Shown here in pieces: positions 7,558-16,686 of a DNA stretch of 64,000 nt; within the stretch, counting starts at the first letter, position 1, and each line of letters opens with the position of its first letter. Where the stretch lies: assembly GCA_963797485.1 (NCBI GenBank), contig CAWCPF010000003.1, forward strand, positions 62,001-126,000, written 5' to 3'. The notes beneath the pieces are model-generated. The model made no database searches. It saw only the letters and a program-made list of their open reading frames with translations, and was not told where the DNA came from. The position numbers were made by a program, and so were the translations under genes. The DNA is from CAWAND01 sp963797485. GTDB lineage: Bacteria > Chloroflexota > Anaerolineae > Anaerolineales > E44-bin32.

Positions 7558-9033
7558 ATGCAGACCATCCCGGGTGGTGAGCTCGCCATCGACCGGCGAG
7601 CGCGTGTCAACCAACTGGTCATCGAACCCGAAGCCCGTAGTCCGGAAGAGCGCATCTGCGACTTCGAACCGGCTTTCCTGTCGTTGACCCCCGAGGAAGC
7701 CCGGCGCGCCGCGGAAGCTTGCCTGCACTGCCCCGACCCGGCCCTGTGTTATCTGGCATGCCCGGCCGGGAACGACATCCCGTCCGCCATGTGGCTCATC
7801 GAGCAAGGCGACTTCACCGGCGCGGCCAGAATCTACCGCCAGACCAGCAGCCTGCCCGAGATCTGCGGGCGGGTATGTCCACACGAATCCCTGTGCATGA
7901 GCGCCTGCATCCGCAACAAGCAGGGCGATCCGATCCTCACCGGCCGCCTGGAAGCCTTCGTGGCCGACTTCGAGCGTCAGCACGGCGGCGTCAGCACGGA
8001 TGTCGGCGCGCCGACGGGCATGACCGTGGCCATCGTCGGTTCGGGGCCATCGGGATTGGCCTGCGCCGAACAGCTGGTCAAGTTCGGCCACCAGGTAACC
8101 ATCTTTGAGCGCGCCGAGGAGCCGGGCGGGCTCATGCTGTACGGCATCCCGAATTTCAAGCTTCCCAAGTCGGTCGTGCGCTCCCGAATCGCAGACCTGG
8201 TCGAAGCCGGTGTCGACATCAGGACCGGCGTCCAACTGGGGCCGGATCTATCGCTGGAGGACTTGCGCCAGCAGTTCGACGCCGTCTACCTGGCCGTCGG
8301 CGCCAATGTCGACGCCGGATTGAAGGTGCCGGGGGTCGAGCTTCCAGGCGTCATCCAGGCGTCTGAATTCCTCAAGCAGGCCAATCTGGTTTCGCTGGCC
8401 GAAGGCGGCCAGGCGCCCCATCCAATGACCGACGGTCAGCGCGTGGCCGTCATCGGCGGCGGCGACACCGCCTCGGACTGCTTGCGCACGGCCATCCGCA
8501 TGCAGGCCGCCTCGGTCACCTGCCTGTATCGCCGCACCGAAGCCGAGATGCCGGGCAGCCACAAGGACCGCCATTTGGCCAAGGAAGAGGGGGCCGAGTA
8601 CCAGTTCTTGACCCAACCGGTGCGTTTCATCGCCGGCGAAGACGGGGGCGTGGCCGCTATCGAGTGCTTGGCCTGCCGCCTCGGGCCGCCGGATAGCAGC
8701 GGCCGTCGGAGCCCCGTTCCGATCGAGGGCTCGAACTTCACCGTCGAAGCCGACACGGTCATCCTGGCAGTCGGATATTGGCCGGACCCGAGTTTGGGGG
8801 AAGCCAATCCCGATTTGAAGACCCGCGACTATGGGTTGATCATCGCCAATCCGGAGACCGGGGCGACCACGTTGCCGGGGGTCTTTGCCGGCGGGGATGC
8901 CGTCTCGGGACCGGACCTGGTGGTGACGGCCATGGTGGCTGGCCGCCAGGCCGCCGCCGCCATTGACGACTATCTCAACACATCCCGTGCCAGCCGGACG
9001 CCGACCGGCGCCTCCGAGGCCGTTCCGGCCTGA
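7558..9033 (+). CDS. GltD-like NAD(P)-dependent FAD/Fe-S oxidoreductase
   Basis: 491 residues of the glutamate synthase small-subunit family. The N-terminal part carries two cysteine clusters for 4Fe-4S centres (CLHCPDPALCYLACP and CGRVCPHESLCMSAC). FAD-binding GSGPSGLACAEQL and EEPGGLMLYGIPNFKLPK follow. A second dinucleotide fold has VIGGGDTASDC, and the C-terminus has GVFAGGDAVSGPDLVVTAM. Such subunits pass electrons from NAD(P)H to a partner (glutamate synthase, dihydropyrimidine dehydrogenase PreT, or sulfide dehydrogenase type). No partner subunit is adjacent, so the physiological acceptor is open. A strong terminator follows. Confidence 0.88.
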   Translation: MQTIPGGELAIDRRARVNQLVIEPEARSPEERICDFEPAFLSLTPEEARRAAEACLHCPDPALCYLACPAGNDIPSAMWLIEQGDFTGAARIYRQTSSLPEICGRVCPHESLCMSACIRNKQGDPILTGRLEAFVADFERQHGGVSTDVGAPTGMTVAIVGSGPSGLACAEQLVKFGHQVTIFERAEEPGGLMLYGIPNFKLPKSVVRSRIADLVEAGVDIRTGVQLGPDLSLEDLRQQFDAVYLAVGANVDAGLKVPGVELPGVIQASEFLKQANLVSLAEGGQAPHPMTDGQRVAVIGGGDTASDCLRTAIRMQAASVTCLYRRTEAEMPGSHKDRHLAKEEGAEYQFLTQPVRFIAGEDGGVAAIECLACRLGPPDSSGRRSPVPIEGSNFTVEADTVILAVGYWPDPSLGEANPDLKTRDYGLIIANPETGATTLPGVFAGGDAVSGPDLVVTAMVAGRQAAAAIDDYLNTSRASRTPTGASEAVPA

Positions 9034-9065
9034 TCCATTTCTCCCGCCACCATCCAAGGGATGAG

Positions 9066-9106
9066 CAAAGGGGCTGTCGCCATGGCATGTGCGACAGCCC
9101 CTTTTT
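9066..9106 (+). terminator. rho-independent terminator after the GltD-like gene
   Basis: AAGGGGCTGTCGC pairs perfectly with GCGACAGCCCCTT across a short loop and runs into TTTTT. Confidence 0.9.
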
Positions 9107-9130
9107 CTGCTTGAAACCGCACCGCCTGAC

Positions 9131-9320
9131 CTCACCCCCCCGGCCCCCTCTCCCGCTATGAGGGTTCGACGAGGCTTGGTAGCCTAGCGGGGAGGGGGTG
9201 AGGTTCTCAGAAGGAGACGGGGGAGCTTAAGCTCCCCCGTCTCCTTAGACCTCTATCCCCTCCCCTTGGGTTGGGTGCAAGCATGTTTGGACGCCCTGAT
9301 CCTAGGGGGAGGGGGTAGAT
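9131..9320. repeat. composite palindromic intergenic repeat (copy 1)
   Basis: Three adjoining inverted-repeat modules: CCTCACCCC…CTCTCCCGCTA with TAGCGGGGAGGGGGTGAGG, then a 36-bp perfect palindrome (9211-9246), then CTATCCCCTCCCC with GGGAGGGGGTAG. The same three modules occur in the opposite order at 37908-38105, so the two copies are inverted relative to each other. Partial copies are at 16475 and 28535. Confidence 0.8.
9211..9246. repeat. perfect 36-bp palindrome
   Basis: AAGGAGACGGGGGAGCTT is followed directly by its reverse complement. A near-identical palindrome with a 3-nt loop is at 37993-38027. Confidence 0.92.
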
Positions 9321-9443
9321 GTGCCAGCCAGGTTTGGGGATCAGCCCCGAGGGTGAGGCCGATGGCTCCAGCTCTCCGAAGGACGAGGCGATCCCGATGC
9401 GATCGCGGTGAACTTGATCGATGGGATAGACATGAAAAGAAAG

Positions 9444-9473
9444 AAGGGGCTGTCTCTTTTGAGACAGCCCCTT
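9444..9473. terminator. bidirectional terminator-like hairpin
   Basis: AAGGGGCTGTCTC pairs with GAGACAGCCCCTT around a TTTT loop. It lies downstream of the minus-strand tRNA gene, for which it could be the terminator, although neither side has a long U-tract. Confidence 0.6.
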
Positions 9474-9515
9474 AGATTTGCCTTCACGCTCGGGCATTCG
9501 AAAGTCCGAGTAAGG

Positions 9516-9589
9516 TGCCCCAGGTGCGATTTGAACGCACAACCTAGGCTTTAGGAGAGCCTCGCTCTATCCTATTGAGCTACTGGGGC
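9516..9589 (-). tRNA. tRNA-Arg (anticodon CCT)
   Basis: 74 nt on the minus strand folding as a full cloverleaf: acceptor GCCCCAG/CTGGGGC, D arm GCTC/GAGC, anticodon arm AGGCT-CTCCTAA-AGCCT with anticodon CCT (reads AGG), variable AGGTT, T arm GTGCG-TTCAAAT-CGCAC, and discriminator A. CCA is not encoded. A TATAAT on the minus strand at 9605-9600 lies 10 nt upstream of the 5' end, a good promoter position. Confidence 0.96.
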
Positions 9590-9599
9590 ACGTGCGGCC

Positions 9600-9605
9600 A
9601 TTATA
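9600..9605 (-). promoter_or_regulatory. -10 hexamer for tRNA-Arg
   Basis: A perfect TATAAT on the minus strand, 10 nt before the mature tRNA 5' end. The -35 is not obvious. Confidence 0.55.
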
Positions 9606-9664
9606 CTTCTTGCCAGGGGGTGTTCTGGCACAGGTGCACGAGACAGCGGCAGAAGGATGGGGCT

Positions 9665-9844
9665 GTGAGACACGCGGGACAAATCTTCGGCATGTTGCTG
9701 ATCTTGGCGGGCGTGGTCTGGTTCTTTCAAGGCATCGGCCTACTGCCGGGAAGCTTGATGACCGGGCAGATCTTCTGGGCCTACGCCGGTGCCGTTTCGG
9801 CACTTATCGGGGCCGGCGTCCTGGTCGTCAGCTTTTGGCGATGA
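9665..9844 (+). CDS. small two-helix membrane protein
   Basis: 59 residues from GTG 9665 (GAAGGA about 9 nt upstream): two transmembrane helices separated by GIGLLPGSLMTGQIFWAYAG. This layout is shared with many uncharacterised small bacterial membrane proteins with an LLPGSFMTG-type loop. No function is known to me. A longer frame from 9575 would overlap the tRNA and is not used. Confidence 0.65.
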   Translation: MRHAGQIFGMLLILAGVVWFFQGIGLLPGSLMTGQIFWAYAGAVSALIGAGVLVVSFWR

Positions 9845-9860
9845 CTCGCAGGACCTGGGT

Positions 9861-9876
9861 TGTGAATTCCTTCACA
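9861..9876. promoter_or_regulatory. perfect TGTGA-N6-TCACA palindrome between convergent genes
   Basis: TTGTGAATTCCTTCACAA contains both CRP-like half sites exactly. It lies between the stop codons of the small membrane protein and of the adenylate-cyclase gene, not at an obvious promoter. Confidence 0.5.
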
Positions 9877-9884
9877 AGCCAATC

Positions 9885-10994
9885 TCAGCCCTGTGGGGCG
9901 TTCAGCCCTTCGACCACATAGGCCTCGACGCCCTCTTCCCGGCCAGGAAGCTGAACACGGTCCAGCCGGCGGGCCTCGTCACAGTGAACCTGGCGATAGG
10001 TCGCCTCGCTCATCACCACCTGTCCGGACCGCGACAGCTCCTGCAGGCGCTTGGCGACATTGACCACATCCCCAACCACCGTGTAGTCCATCACTTGATC
10101 CGAGCCGATGTTGCCCACCACGGCGTCGCCGGTGTGCAGCCCGATCCCCAGGCCCAGCCCGGCGAAATCCTGCACCTCCAGCCGGATGAGATCGGTGAAG
10201 CGCGCCTGCATATCCAGGGCCGAGGTCAGGGCGCGCTGCGCATCATCGGCGGCCGTCACAGGCGCGCCGTAGAAGGCCATCAGTCCGTCACCCAGATACT
10301 TGTCAAACGTGCCGTGGTGCTTGAAGACCACCTCGGTCAGGCTCTGGAAGGCCCGGTTGAGGGCGTGAATCACCTCAGCCGCGGAGTGGCGTTCGGTGTA
10401 GTGGGTGAAGCCACGGATGTCGGCGAACATGACCGTGACTGTACGCAGCTCGCCGCCCAGTTTGAAATGACGCTCCGGGTCGGTGAGAATGATGTCGGCC
10501 ACATCCTCGGCGACGTAGCGGTTGAGCACCTGGCGCAGAAGCCGGTTGCGGGCTTCCACCTCGTCGTGGAGCTTCTTGATACGCAGCAGTGAGCGCACGC
10601 GTGTCAGGAGCACCACGGCGTTGTACGGCTTGCTGACGAAGTCATCCGCACCGGCCTCGATGGCCTTGAGCTTCTCCTCCTCGCTGTCCAGCGCCGTGAC
10701 AATGACCACTGGCACAAAGCGGGTCACACGCGTGGCCTTGAGCAAGCGGCACAGCTCAAGCCCATCCATGGTCGGCATCTGCACGTCGGCCAGGGTCAGG
10801 TCGGGAGGCGATTCGAGGGCGCGTTCGAGGGCTTCTTTGCCGTCGGCCGCCGTGGTGACTTCGCAGCCGGAGGCGGTCAGATAGGCTTTGAGCAGATCGC
10901 GGTTGAGCCAGTCATCGTCGACGATCAAGACCCGGGGCGCCCTGTCGAAGACGCTCCTGAGATCCATCGCCCCCCTGGGCGGGCTGACCTCCAT
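9885..10994 (-). CDS. response regulator fused to class III adenylate cyclase
   Basis: 369 residues. An N-terminal receiver domain (VLIVDDDWLNRDLL, LTLADVQMPTMDG with acceptor Asp, VIVTALDS, FVSKPYN) is joined by a short coiled linker (RSLLRIKKLHDEVEARNRLLRQ) to a class III cyclase domain (VTVMFADIRGFTHYTE, FDKYLGDGLMAFYGAP, DYTVVGDVVNVAKRLQ). Both metal-binding Asp residues and the Lys/Asp pair typical of adenylate specificity are present, so cAMP synthesis controlled by phosphorylation is likely. The start at 10994 follows GGGGAG; the ATG at 10967 is less well placed. It is co-directional with sdhB, 38 nt downstream of it. Confidence 0.9.
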   Translation of the reverse strand: MEVSPPRGAMDLRSVFDRAPRVLIVDDDWLNRDLLKAYLTASGCEVTTAADGKEALERALESPPDLTLADVQMPTMDGLELCRLLKATRVTRFVPVVIVTALDSEEEKLKAIEAGADDFVSKPYNAVVLLTRVRSLLRIKKLHDEVEARNRLLRQVLNRYVAEDVADIILTDPERHFKLGGELRTVTVMFADIRGFTHYTERHSAAEVIHALNRAFQSLTEVVFKHHGTFDKYLGDGLMAFYGAPVTAADDAQRALTSALDMQARFTDLIRLEVQDFAGLGLGIGLHTGDAVVGNIGSDQVMDYTVVGDVVNVAKRLQELSRSGQVVMSEATYRQVHCDEARRLDRVQLPGREEGVEAYVVEGLNAPQG

Positions 10995-11032
10995 GCCGCT
11001 GCTCCCCTGCCTGTGGGCCGCCGGATGGCGCT

Positions 11033-11734
11033 CTATTGCAGGTTGCCCGAGGCGATGGCCTTCTTGACTTCCCCGATGGCTTGAGTGACCTTGATCTCGC
11101 GCGGGCAGGCGTTGGTGCAGTTGAAGATCGTCCGGCAGCGCCACACGCCAAACTGTTCGTTAAGGATTTTCAGCCGCTCGGCGGCGCCGTCGTCCCGGCT
11201 GTCAAAGATGAATCGGTGCGCCTGGACGATTGCCGCCGGTCCGACATACTCCTCGTCCGCCCAGAATGAGGGACACGACGTGGTGCAGGCGGCGCACAGA
11301 ATGCACTTGGTGGTGTCGTCGAAGCGCTGGCGCTGTGCCTGGGTCTGCAGGCGCTCAGCCTCGGGGGGCGGGTTGTCGTTGATCAGGAAGGGGAGCACCG
11401 ACCGGTAATGGGCGAAGAAAGGCTCCATGTCCACGACCAGGTCCTTGATGACCTCCATCCCCATCAGCGGCTCAACCGTGATCTCGCCCTCGAAATCCTT
11501 GACCAGGCTCTTACACGCCAGGCGGTTGACGCCGTTGATGCGCATGGCGTCCGACCCGCAAATGCCGTGAGCGCACGAGGCGCGGTAGGCCAGTCGCCCA
11601 TCCTGGAAGCCTTTGATCTCGTTCAGAAGATCCAGCACCCGGTCGGTGGGCTCGGCCTCCACCGAATAGCTTTCATAGTGCGGCTCCGGATCAACCCCGG
11701 GATCGTAGCGCAGGATTTTCAAATTGACCTGCAT
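11033..11734 (-). CDS. sdhB: succinate dehydrogenase iron-sulfur subunit
   Basis: About 233 residues. An N-terminal plant-type ferredoxin domain has CAHGICGSD and a following Cys for the 2Fe-2S centre. The C-terminal domain has CILCAACTTSCP and CTNACP for the 4Fe-4S and 3Fe-4S centres. Carries electrons from the flavoprotein to the membrane anchor in complex II. ATG 11734 is preferred over GTG 11743 because AGGTGAG precedes it. It follows sdhA closely in the order sdhC-sdhD-sdhA-sdhB. Confidence 0.95.
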   Translation of the reverse strand: MQVNLKILRYDPGVDPEPHYESYSVEAEPTDRVLDLLNEIKGFQDGRLAYRASCAHGICGSDAMRINGVNRLACKSLVKDFEGEITVEPLMGMEVIKDLVVDMEPFFAHYRSVLPFLINDNPPPEAERLQTQAQRQRFDDTTKCILCAACTTSCPSFWADEEYVGPAAIVQAHRFIFDSRDDGAAERLKILNEQFGVWRCRTIFNCTNACPREIKVTQAIGEVKKAIASGNLQ

Positions 11735-11743
11735 CGCTCTCAC

Positions 11744-13593
11744 CTACCTGATCTTGGTCGACCACTCGACTCCCGAGGTCACACCCCGGGCTAATAGACG
11801 CGCTCCATGGGCTCGAAGCGCGGTCTTGGTCACCGGCTTGTAGCGGATATCGACGCCGTCCGGTTTCATAAACGCCAAGGTGTGCTTCATCCATTCGGCG
11901 TCGTCGCGCTTGGGATAATCATCGCGCGGATGCGCGCCGCGGCTCTCTTTCCGGTTGAGGGCCGACTCGGCGGTCACATCGGCGATGTCCAGCAGGCAGC
12001 CCAGTTCCCACGCCTGCAACAGCTCGGTATTGAACACCTTGCCCTGGTCCTCGACCTTGACGTCCTTGAAGCGCTCCTTCAGCTGGCGCACTTTGGACAC
12101 GGCCTGGCGCATCGTGTCCTCGGTGCGAAACACCCCCACATGATCGAACATCTCTTGCTGCATTTCGCGCTTCAATGTGATGACGCGCTCATGGCTGGCG
12201 TGGCCGGGACCCTGGCGCAAACGATCCAGCGCCTCCATCGTCGGTCCTTCCGGCGAATCGGGAAGCGGCGTGAATTGGCTCTGCGTGGCGAACTCGGCGG
12301 CGTTCAGCCCCGCGTGTTTGCCGAACACAACCAGGTCAAGCAGCGAATTGGTGCCCAGACGGTTGGCGCCATGCACCGAGACACAAGCCACCTCGCCGGC
12401 AGCGTACAGCCCGGGCACCCGCGTGCCCTTTTCGTCCGCCAGCACGTGCGAATGCATATCGGTTGGAATTCCGCCCATGGCATAGTGGGCCGTGGGTTGG
12501 ACCGGCATCATTTCCGTGAGCGGATCCACGCCGGCATATGTGCGGCAAAAATCGATGATATCCGGAAGCTTGCGCCGCAGGGCGTCCACGGTCAGCTCGT
12601 AGGGAGTACCGTCGGGCTCCTTGCGGCCATCCAGCCTGGCATACTTGTTGACCGTCTCGGGGCGCACATCGAGATGCAGGTAACGCTTGCCGTTGATTCC
12701 CCGGCCCTCGCTCATCTCGATGTACATGGCGCGGCTGATGATATCCCGCGATGCCAGGTCCTTGGCCGTGGGGGCGTAGCGCTCCATGAAGCGCTCACCG
12801 TCGTTGTTGATCAGCACCCCGCCCTCGCCGCGAACCCCTTCGGTGATGAGGATGCCCATTTTGTAGATGCCGGTCGGGTGGAACTGGAAGAATTCCAAAT
12901 CTTCGGCGGGGATGCCCCGGCGCATCGTCAGGGCCAGCCCGTCGCCGGTATACGACAGGGCGTTGGTGGTGATTTCCCACACCCGGCCCCACCCACCCGT
13001 AGCGATGACCACGGCCTTGGCGTGAAAGACATGTATCTCGCCCGTTAGAAGCTCGACCGCCACGACCCCGCAGGTTCGGCCCAACTCGATCAACAGGTCC
13101 AACACCTGGAACTCATCGTAGAAATGGACCTGGTTCTTGATGCACTGCTGGTACAGGGTCTGCAGAATCATGTGCCCGGTGCGGTCGGCGGCATAGGCTG
13201 CTCGCTTGACGGGTTTGTGCGTGTCGTTATTGGTGTGGCCACCAAAGGGCCGCTGGGCGATCTTGCCTTCGGGCGTGCGGTCAAAGGGCAAACCCATGTG
13301 CTCGAGCTCGTACACAGTCGGCACGGCTTCCTGGCACATGAACTCGATGGCGTCCTGGTCGCCCAGGTAGTCGCTCCCCTTGACGCTGTCGAAGGTATGC
13401 CATTCGATGTGGTCCTCTTCCTCGTTGCCAAGGGCGGCACCGATTCCCCCTTGCGCCGTCCCGGTGTGCGACCGAATGGGGTAGAGCTTGCTCAGGACGG
13501 CCGTGTCCGCCCCCGCGAGGCGTACAGGGCTGCCATGAGGCCGGCGCCTCCGGCGCCCACAATGACCACCTCATGCTGGTGGAGCTTTGGCAT
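11744..13593 (-). CDS. sdhA: succinate dehydrogenase flavoprotein subunit (frameshifted near N-terminus)
   Basis: About 616 residues when the break is repaired. The FAD-binding VVIVGAGGAGLMAALYAS is at the start, the covalent-FAD region YPIRSHTGTAQGG (flavinylated His) follows, then FQFHPTGIY, GEGGVLINNDGERFM, QPTAHYAMGGI, and HGANRLGTNSLLDLVVFG. Oxidises succinate to fumarate as part of complex II. The frame changes at about 13514, where a run of five G would need one more G to give ASRGADTAVLSKLYP. This is a probable sequencing deletion, since everything downstream is intact. The start is ATG 13593. Confidence 0.93.
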
Positions 13594-13634
13594 CGATGAC
13601 TTCTGTGTCGTGGCTCGCGGCTTGGGGGCCGGGT

Positions 13635-14021
13635 TCAGGGCATCTTCACGCCGCCGATGATGGCCACGGCGCCGATGGCGCTGACGATCAACCAGAATCC
13701 TAGCAAGCCCCATTCGAGCAGTTTGCGGTGCGAGAGCTTGTGAAGGTAGTCACGCACGACCGTCCTGAGCCCATTGACCCCGTGCGCAAACGTGAACGAC
13801 AGCAGCAGGATGTCGTACACTCGCCAGCCCGTCAGCGCCCAGCGTTGGGCCACGTAGCTCAGGTCGATTTGGTGCACACCGACGAGCACATCGTTGATGA
13901 GGATGTGAATCCACACCAGCGGGATGAGCAGAACGGCACTGTAACGCATGAAGAGCCAGGCGTACGTGTCATAGCTCTTGGGGACGGTGACCTTGCGTTC
14001 GATATCCAGGGTGGTGGCCAT
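13635..14021 (-). CDS. sdhD: succinate dehydrogenase membrane anchor subunit (SdhD-type)
   Basis: 128 residues, three transmembrane helices. The second helix region VWIHILINDVLVG and the third SFTFAHGVNGLRTVVRDY carry the His and Arg residues expected for heme b and quinone contacts. Lies between sdhC and sdhA. GGAGG lies about 12 nt before the ATG. Confidence 0.85.
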   Translation of the reverse strand: MATTLDIERKVTVPKSYDTYAWLFMRYSAVLLIPLVWIHILINDVLVGVHQIDLSYVAQRWALTGWRVYDILLLSFTFAHGVNGLRTVVRDYLHKLSHRKLLEWGLLGFWLIVSAIGAVAIIGGVKMP

Positions 14022-14030
14022 GTTTTTCGC

Positions 14031-14441
14031 TCAGCCTCCCCCGAAATTGTTCACGACCATGTTCCGGCCCATCACGAAAGCGGCCGGCAGCCAGAGCAAG
14101 AAGCTCAGGACCAGGGTGGTGTAGAAGGCGGTACGCTGGCTGGGTTCCCGCCACAGGCTGGGAAACAGGTCAAAAAGGGCGATTCGGAGACCATTGGCGC
14201 CGTGAAAAAGCACGGCGAAGACGAGCAGGATCTCCCCGATCATGAAAGGCGTTGCCCGATAGATGGCGATCGCCTCCCGGTACAGATTGGGGGCGAAATA
14301 GACGGTGGCGGTATCCAGGATATGAATGGTGAGGAAGAGCAGGGTGCCGAGGCCGGTGAGGCGGTGGAGGATGAAGCTTAGCTGTCCTTCGCGGCCACGG
14401 TAGCGCAGACTACCAGATAACGTGGCCATCAAGGTGGACAT
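14031..14441 (-). CDS. sdhC: succinate dehydrogenase cytochrome b556 subunit
   Basis: 136 residues from ATG 14441 (AGGAGG upstream). Three transmembrane helices with the family signature GQLSFILHRLTGLGTLLFLTIHILDT and a second heme-ligand-type His in LFHGANGLRIALFD. First gene of the sdh operon. A longer frame starting at 14498 would run through the promoter-like region and is rejected. Confidence 0.9.
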   Translation of the reverse strand: MSTLMATLSGSLRYRGREGQLSFILHRLTGLGTLLFLTIHILDTATVYFAPNLYREAIAIYRATPFMIGEILLVFAVLFHGANGLRIALFDLFPSLWREPSQRTAFYTTLVLSFLLWLPAAFVMGRNMVVNNFGGG

Positions 14442-14482
14442 ACCTGCCTCCTGACCCGACCTGCCCTGAGCCCGACCCGCGG

Positions 14483-14488
14483 ATTGTA
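14483..14488 (-). promoter_or_regulatory. -10 hexamer (TACAAT) upstream of sdhC
   Basis: The minus strand reads GATACAATCC about 42 nt before the sdhC ATG, in the 86-nt gap after the M3 peptidase gene. No strong -35. Confidence 0.45.
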
Positions 14489-14527
14489 TCACAGCCATCC
14501 GCGCCGCCTTGCGCCCGGGTGGCGCGG

Positions 14528-16346
14528 TCAGCGCGCCTTCGAGAGCTGTGCCTCCACCAGGCTTTCAAAGCGATCGATGGATTCCCGGATCACGTCCAGG
14601 CTCCCGCGCCAGAAACCCCGATCACGAATATCGACCCCGAAACCCAGGGCCAGGTCGGCGGCCGACTGCATGCCGGTCCGGCTGAGCAAATCGTCATAGC
14701 GGCTCACAAAAGACGATCCTTCCGCCTGGAACCGGGCAAACAACCCCAGGCCGAACAGCAGGCCAAAGGTGTACGGGAAATTGTAAAAGGGGTTGTCGCC
14801 GTTGTAATAATGCGGCTTGACCGCCCACATGAAGCCGTGGAGCCGGGAGGAATCCAACCCGTCGCCGTAGGTCGCCCGTTGGGCGTCTAACATGAGCTCA
14901 CACAATTCGTCCGTCGACAGCTCGCGGGCGCGCCGCTGGCTGAACAATTGCTCCTCGAACTGCAGCCGGCTGGCGATGTCCACGACCACCTGGCATTGGT
15001 CCTGCAGCGAGGCCTCCAGGATCGGGAGCTGCGCGGCTTCGTCGAGCTGGCTGAGCGCGGCCCTCTGGACCACGGTCTGGCAGAACGTACTGGCTGTCTC
15101 AGCCAGCGTCATGGGCGTGGCGGACTGCAAAACCGTGCGCTCGGCCAGATTGAGGTTGTGGTAGGCATGGCCAAGCTCATGCGCCACGGTGCTCATCCCG
15201 TCATAGGATGGGCTGAAATTGACCATGATCCGTGAGATGTCCTTGCGGACGCGCATGCAGTATCCCCCGTCGCGCTTGCCCTCCCGCGGTTCGGCATCGA
15301 TCCAGGCCTGGTCAAAGGCGCGCTGGGCCAAGCCCTGCAGCCGAGGCGAGAAACTGCCGAATTGCTCCAGGATGAATTCCTTGGCCGCGCCGTACTCCCA
15401 CACCGGTCCCCCTTGGCCGACGGGAGCAAACAGATCGAACCAGGGCAGGTCGCCCACACCCAAATAACGGGCCTTCACTTTGAGATAGCGCCGGAAATCC
15501 TCAAAGGCCTCGGCTGCCGCCGCCCTCATGGCCTCCAGCGTCAGCCGGTCGATGTGGTTGTTGAACAAGGCGAAATCGAGCGGCGTGTCCCAGTGCCGCC
15601 GCTTGGCGAGCGTGCTGGTATCCCCCTTGACCGAGTTCAGCGACGCCGCCAGCGGCACGCTCCAGGCCTGCCAGGTCTCGAGTTCCGCCTCGTAGGCGGC
15701 GCGGCGGGTCTCCCGGTCGGCGTGGTAGGCGAGATTGCGGACGGCGGACATGGGCAGGCTCTGGGGGCCATCGGGCAGCTCGACGTGAACCGCCAGCCGG
15801 GAAGTCACATCCTGGTGAAGCTTGCTCCAGGCCGAGCTGCCGCTTATGCCCAGCTCGCCAGCCAGAGCTTCCAGTTCGGGCGTCATCAGATGCCGGGCGC
15901 CTTCGACCGATCTCGACAGGAAGTAGGCGTGATCGGCGGCCGTCTGGGACTGCGGCTGGAGCCGGTCGATATCCAACTCCCCGATCCAGGCCACCAGCCG
16001 CTGGTTGATGAGCTCGAGTTTCAATCGCAAAGGGAGCAACTCGCTCCAGCGCGCCGAGGCGACTTCGTCCGAGGCGTCCACGGACGTCAGCCCATACAAA
16101 TAGGCCTCAATGGCTTCAAACCGTTCGAGTTGCTCGTTAGTCGCCCGGATCACGGCATCGAAGTCAGCCGGCGCTGGCGCTTTGACCGCCGCACCGGCGG
16201 CGACACCCACCGAGTTCATAGAGCCGCTCGAGGGCTTCCAGGCCGTCTACCATGGCCTGGAACTCGGTCAGAAACTTGGGGCTCGCCGGACCGGGGAAGA
16301 AGATATCCAGGTCCCAGTGAGGCAGGCTGTTGGGGGTATCGACCAC
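14528..16346 (-). CDS. M3 family oligoendopeptidase (PepF-like), frameshifted
   Basis: About 606 residues once joined. The N-terminus is LPHWDLDIFFPGPASPKFLTEF, typical of M3B oligoendopeptidases. The zinc motif HELGHAYHNLNLAE (HExxH plus downstream Glu in MTLAETASTF) is in the C-terminal half, with the substrate-loop region YYNGDNPFYNFPYTFG after it. Cytoplasmic, degrades short peptides. The start is GTG 16346, with GGAGG 6 nt before. The frame breaks near 16206-16208 (ccc on the plus strand): removing one base gives LYELGGVAAGAAVKAP. A sequence error is likely. Confidence 0.9.
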
Positions 16347-16474
16347 GGGAACCCTCCGCTTGAGGCACCAGACAGTAGGTTCATTCTGCCACAATAAGTG
16401 GAACTATCCTAAGCCGCGCGGGCCTCGGCGAGATGGGAGCGATGACGGCCGCCCTTGCGCTGCTTGTCAGCCGG

Positions 16475-16543
16475 CGCCCCCGGCCCCCTCCCCGCCTAGG
16501 GGGGTTCCGCATGGCTGGCTGTCCTGGCGGAGAGGGGGTGAGG
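16475..16543. repeat. GC-rich palindromic intergenic repeat (partial copy)
   Basis: GGCGCCCCCGGCCCCCTCCCCGCC and GGCGGAGAGGGGGTGAGG form arms around about 30 nt, matching one module of the composite repeats at 9131 and 37908. The rest of the 16347-16686 gap holds only a terminator-like hairpin. Confidence 0.7.
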
Positions 16544-16629
16544 TGTTGAGAAGGGGAGGCGTAAAGGGTGGGGGTCGACGTGGCACCCGGCCCAGGGCTC
16601 GGCCGGGGGGTGAGATCTTATTAACGAAA

Positions 16630-16662
16630 AGGGGTTGTCTCACAGGTTATTGAGACAACCCC
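16630..16662. terminator. terminator-like hairpin between divergent-end genes
   Basis: GGGGTTGTCTCA pairs with TGAGACAACCCC. It follows the trypsin-like protease operon on the minus strand (stop 16687). On that side the flank is TTTTCGTTAAT, a good U-tract. Confidence 0.75.
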
Positions 16663-16686
16663 CAGGATGTTGGTGATGGTTCCGAA

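Noticed and set aside
9131..9320. Repeats as CRISPR array or rRNA fragment
   Set aside because: They are inverted, not direct, with no regular spacer, and only one copy of each arm per site.
11807..13048. 413-codon plus-strand frame opposite sdhA
   Set aside because: Antisense shadow of a strongly conserved gene; His/Arg-rich with no homology signal.
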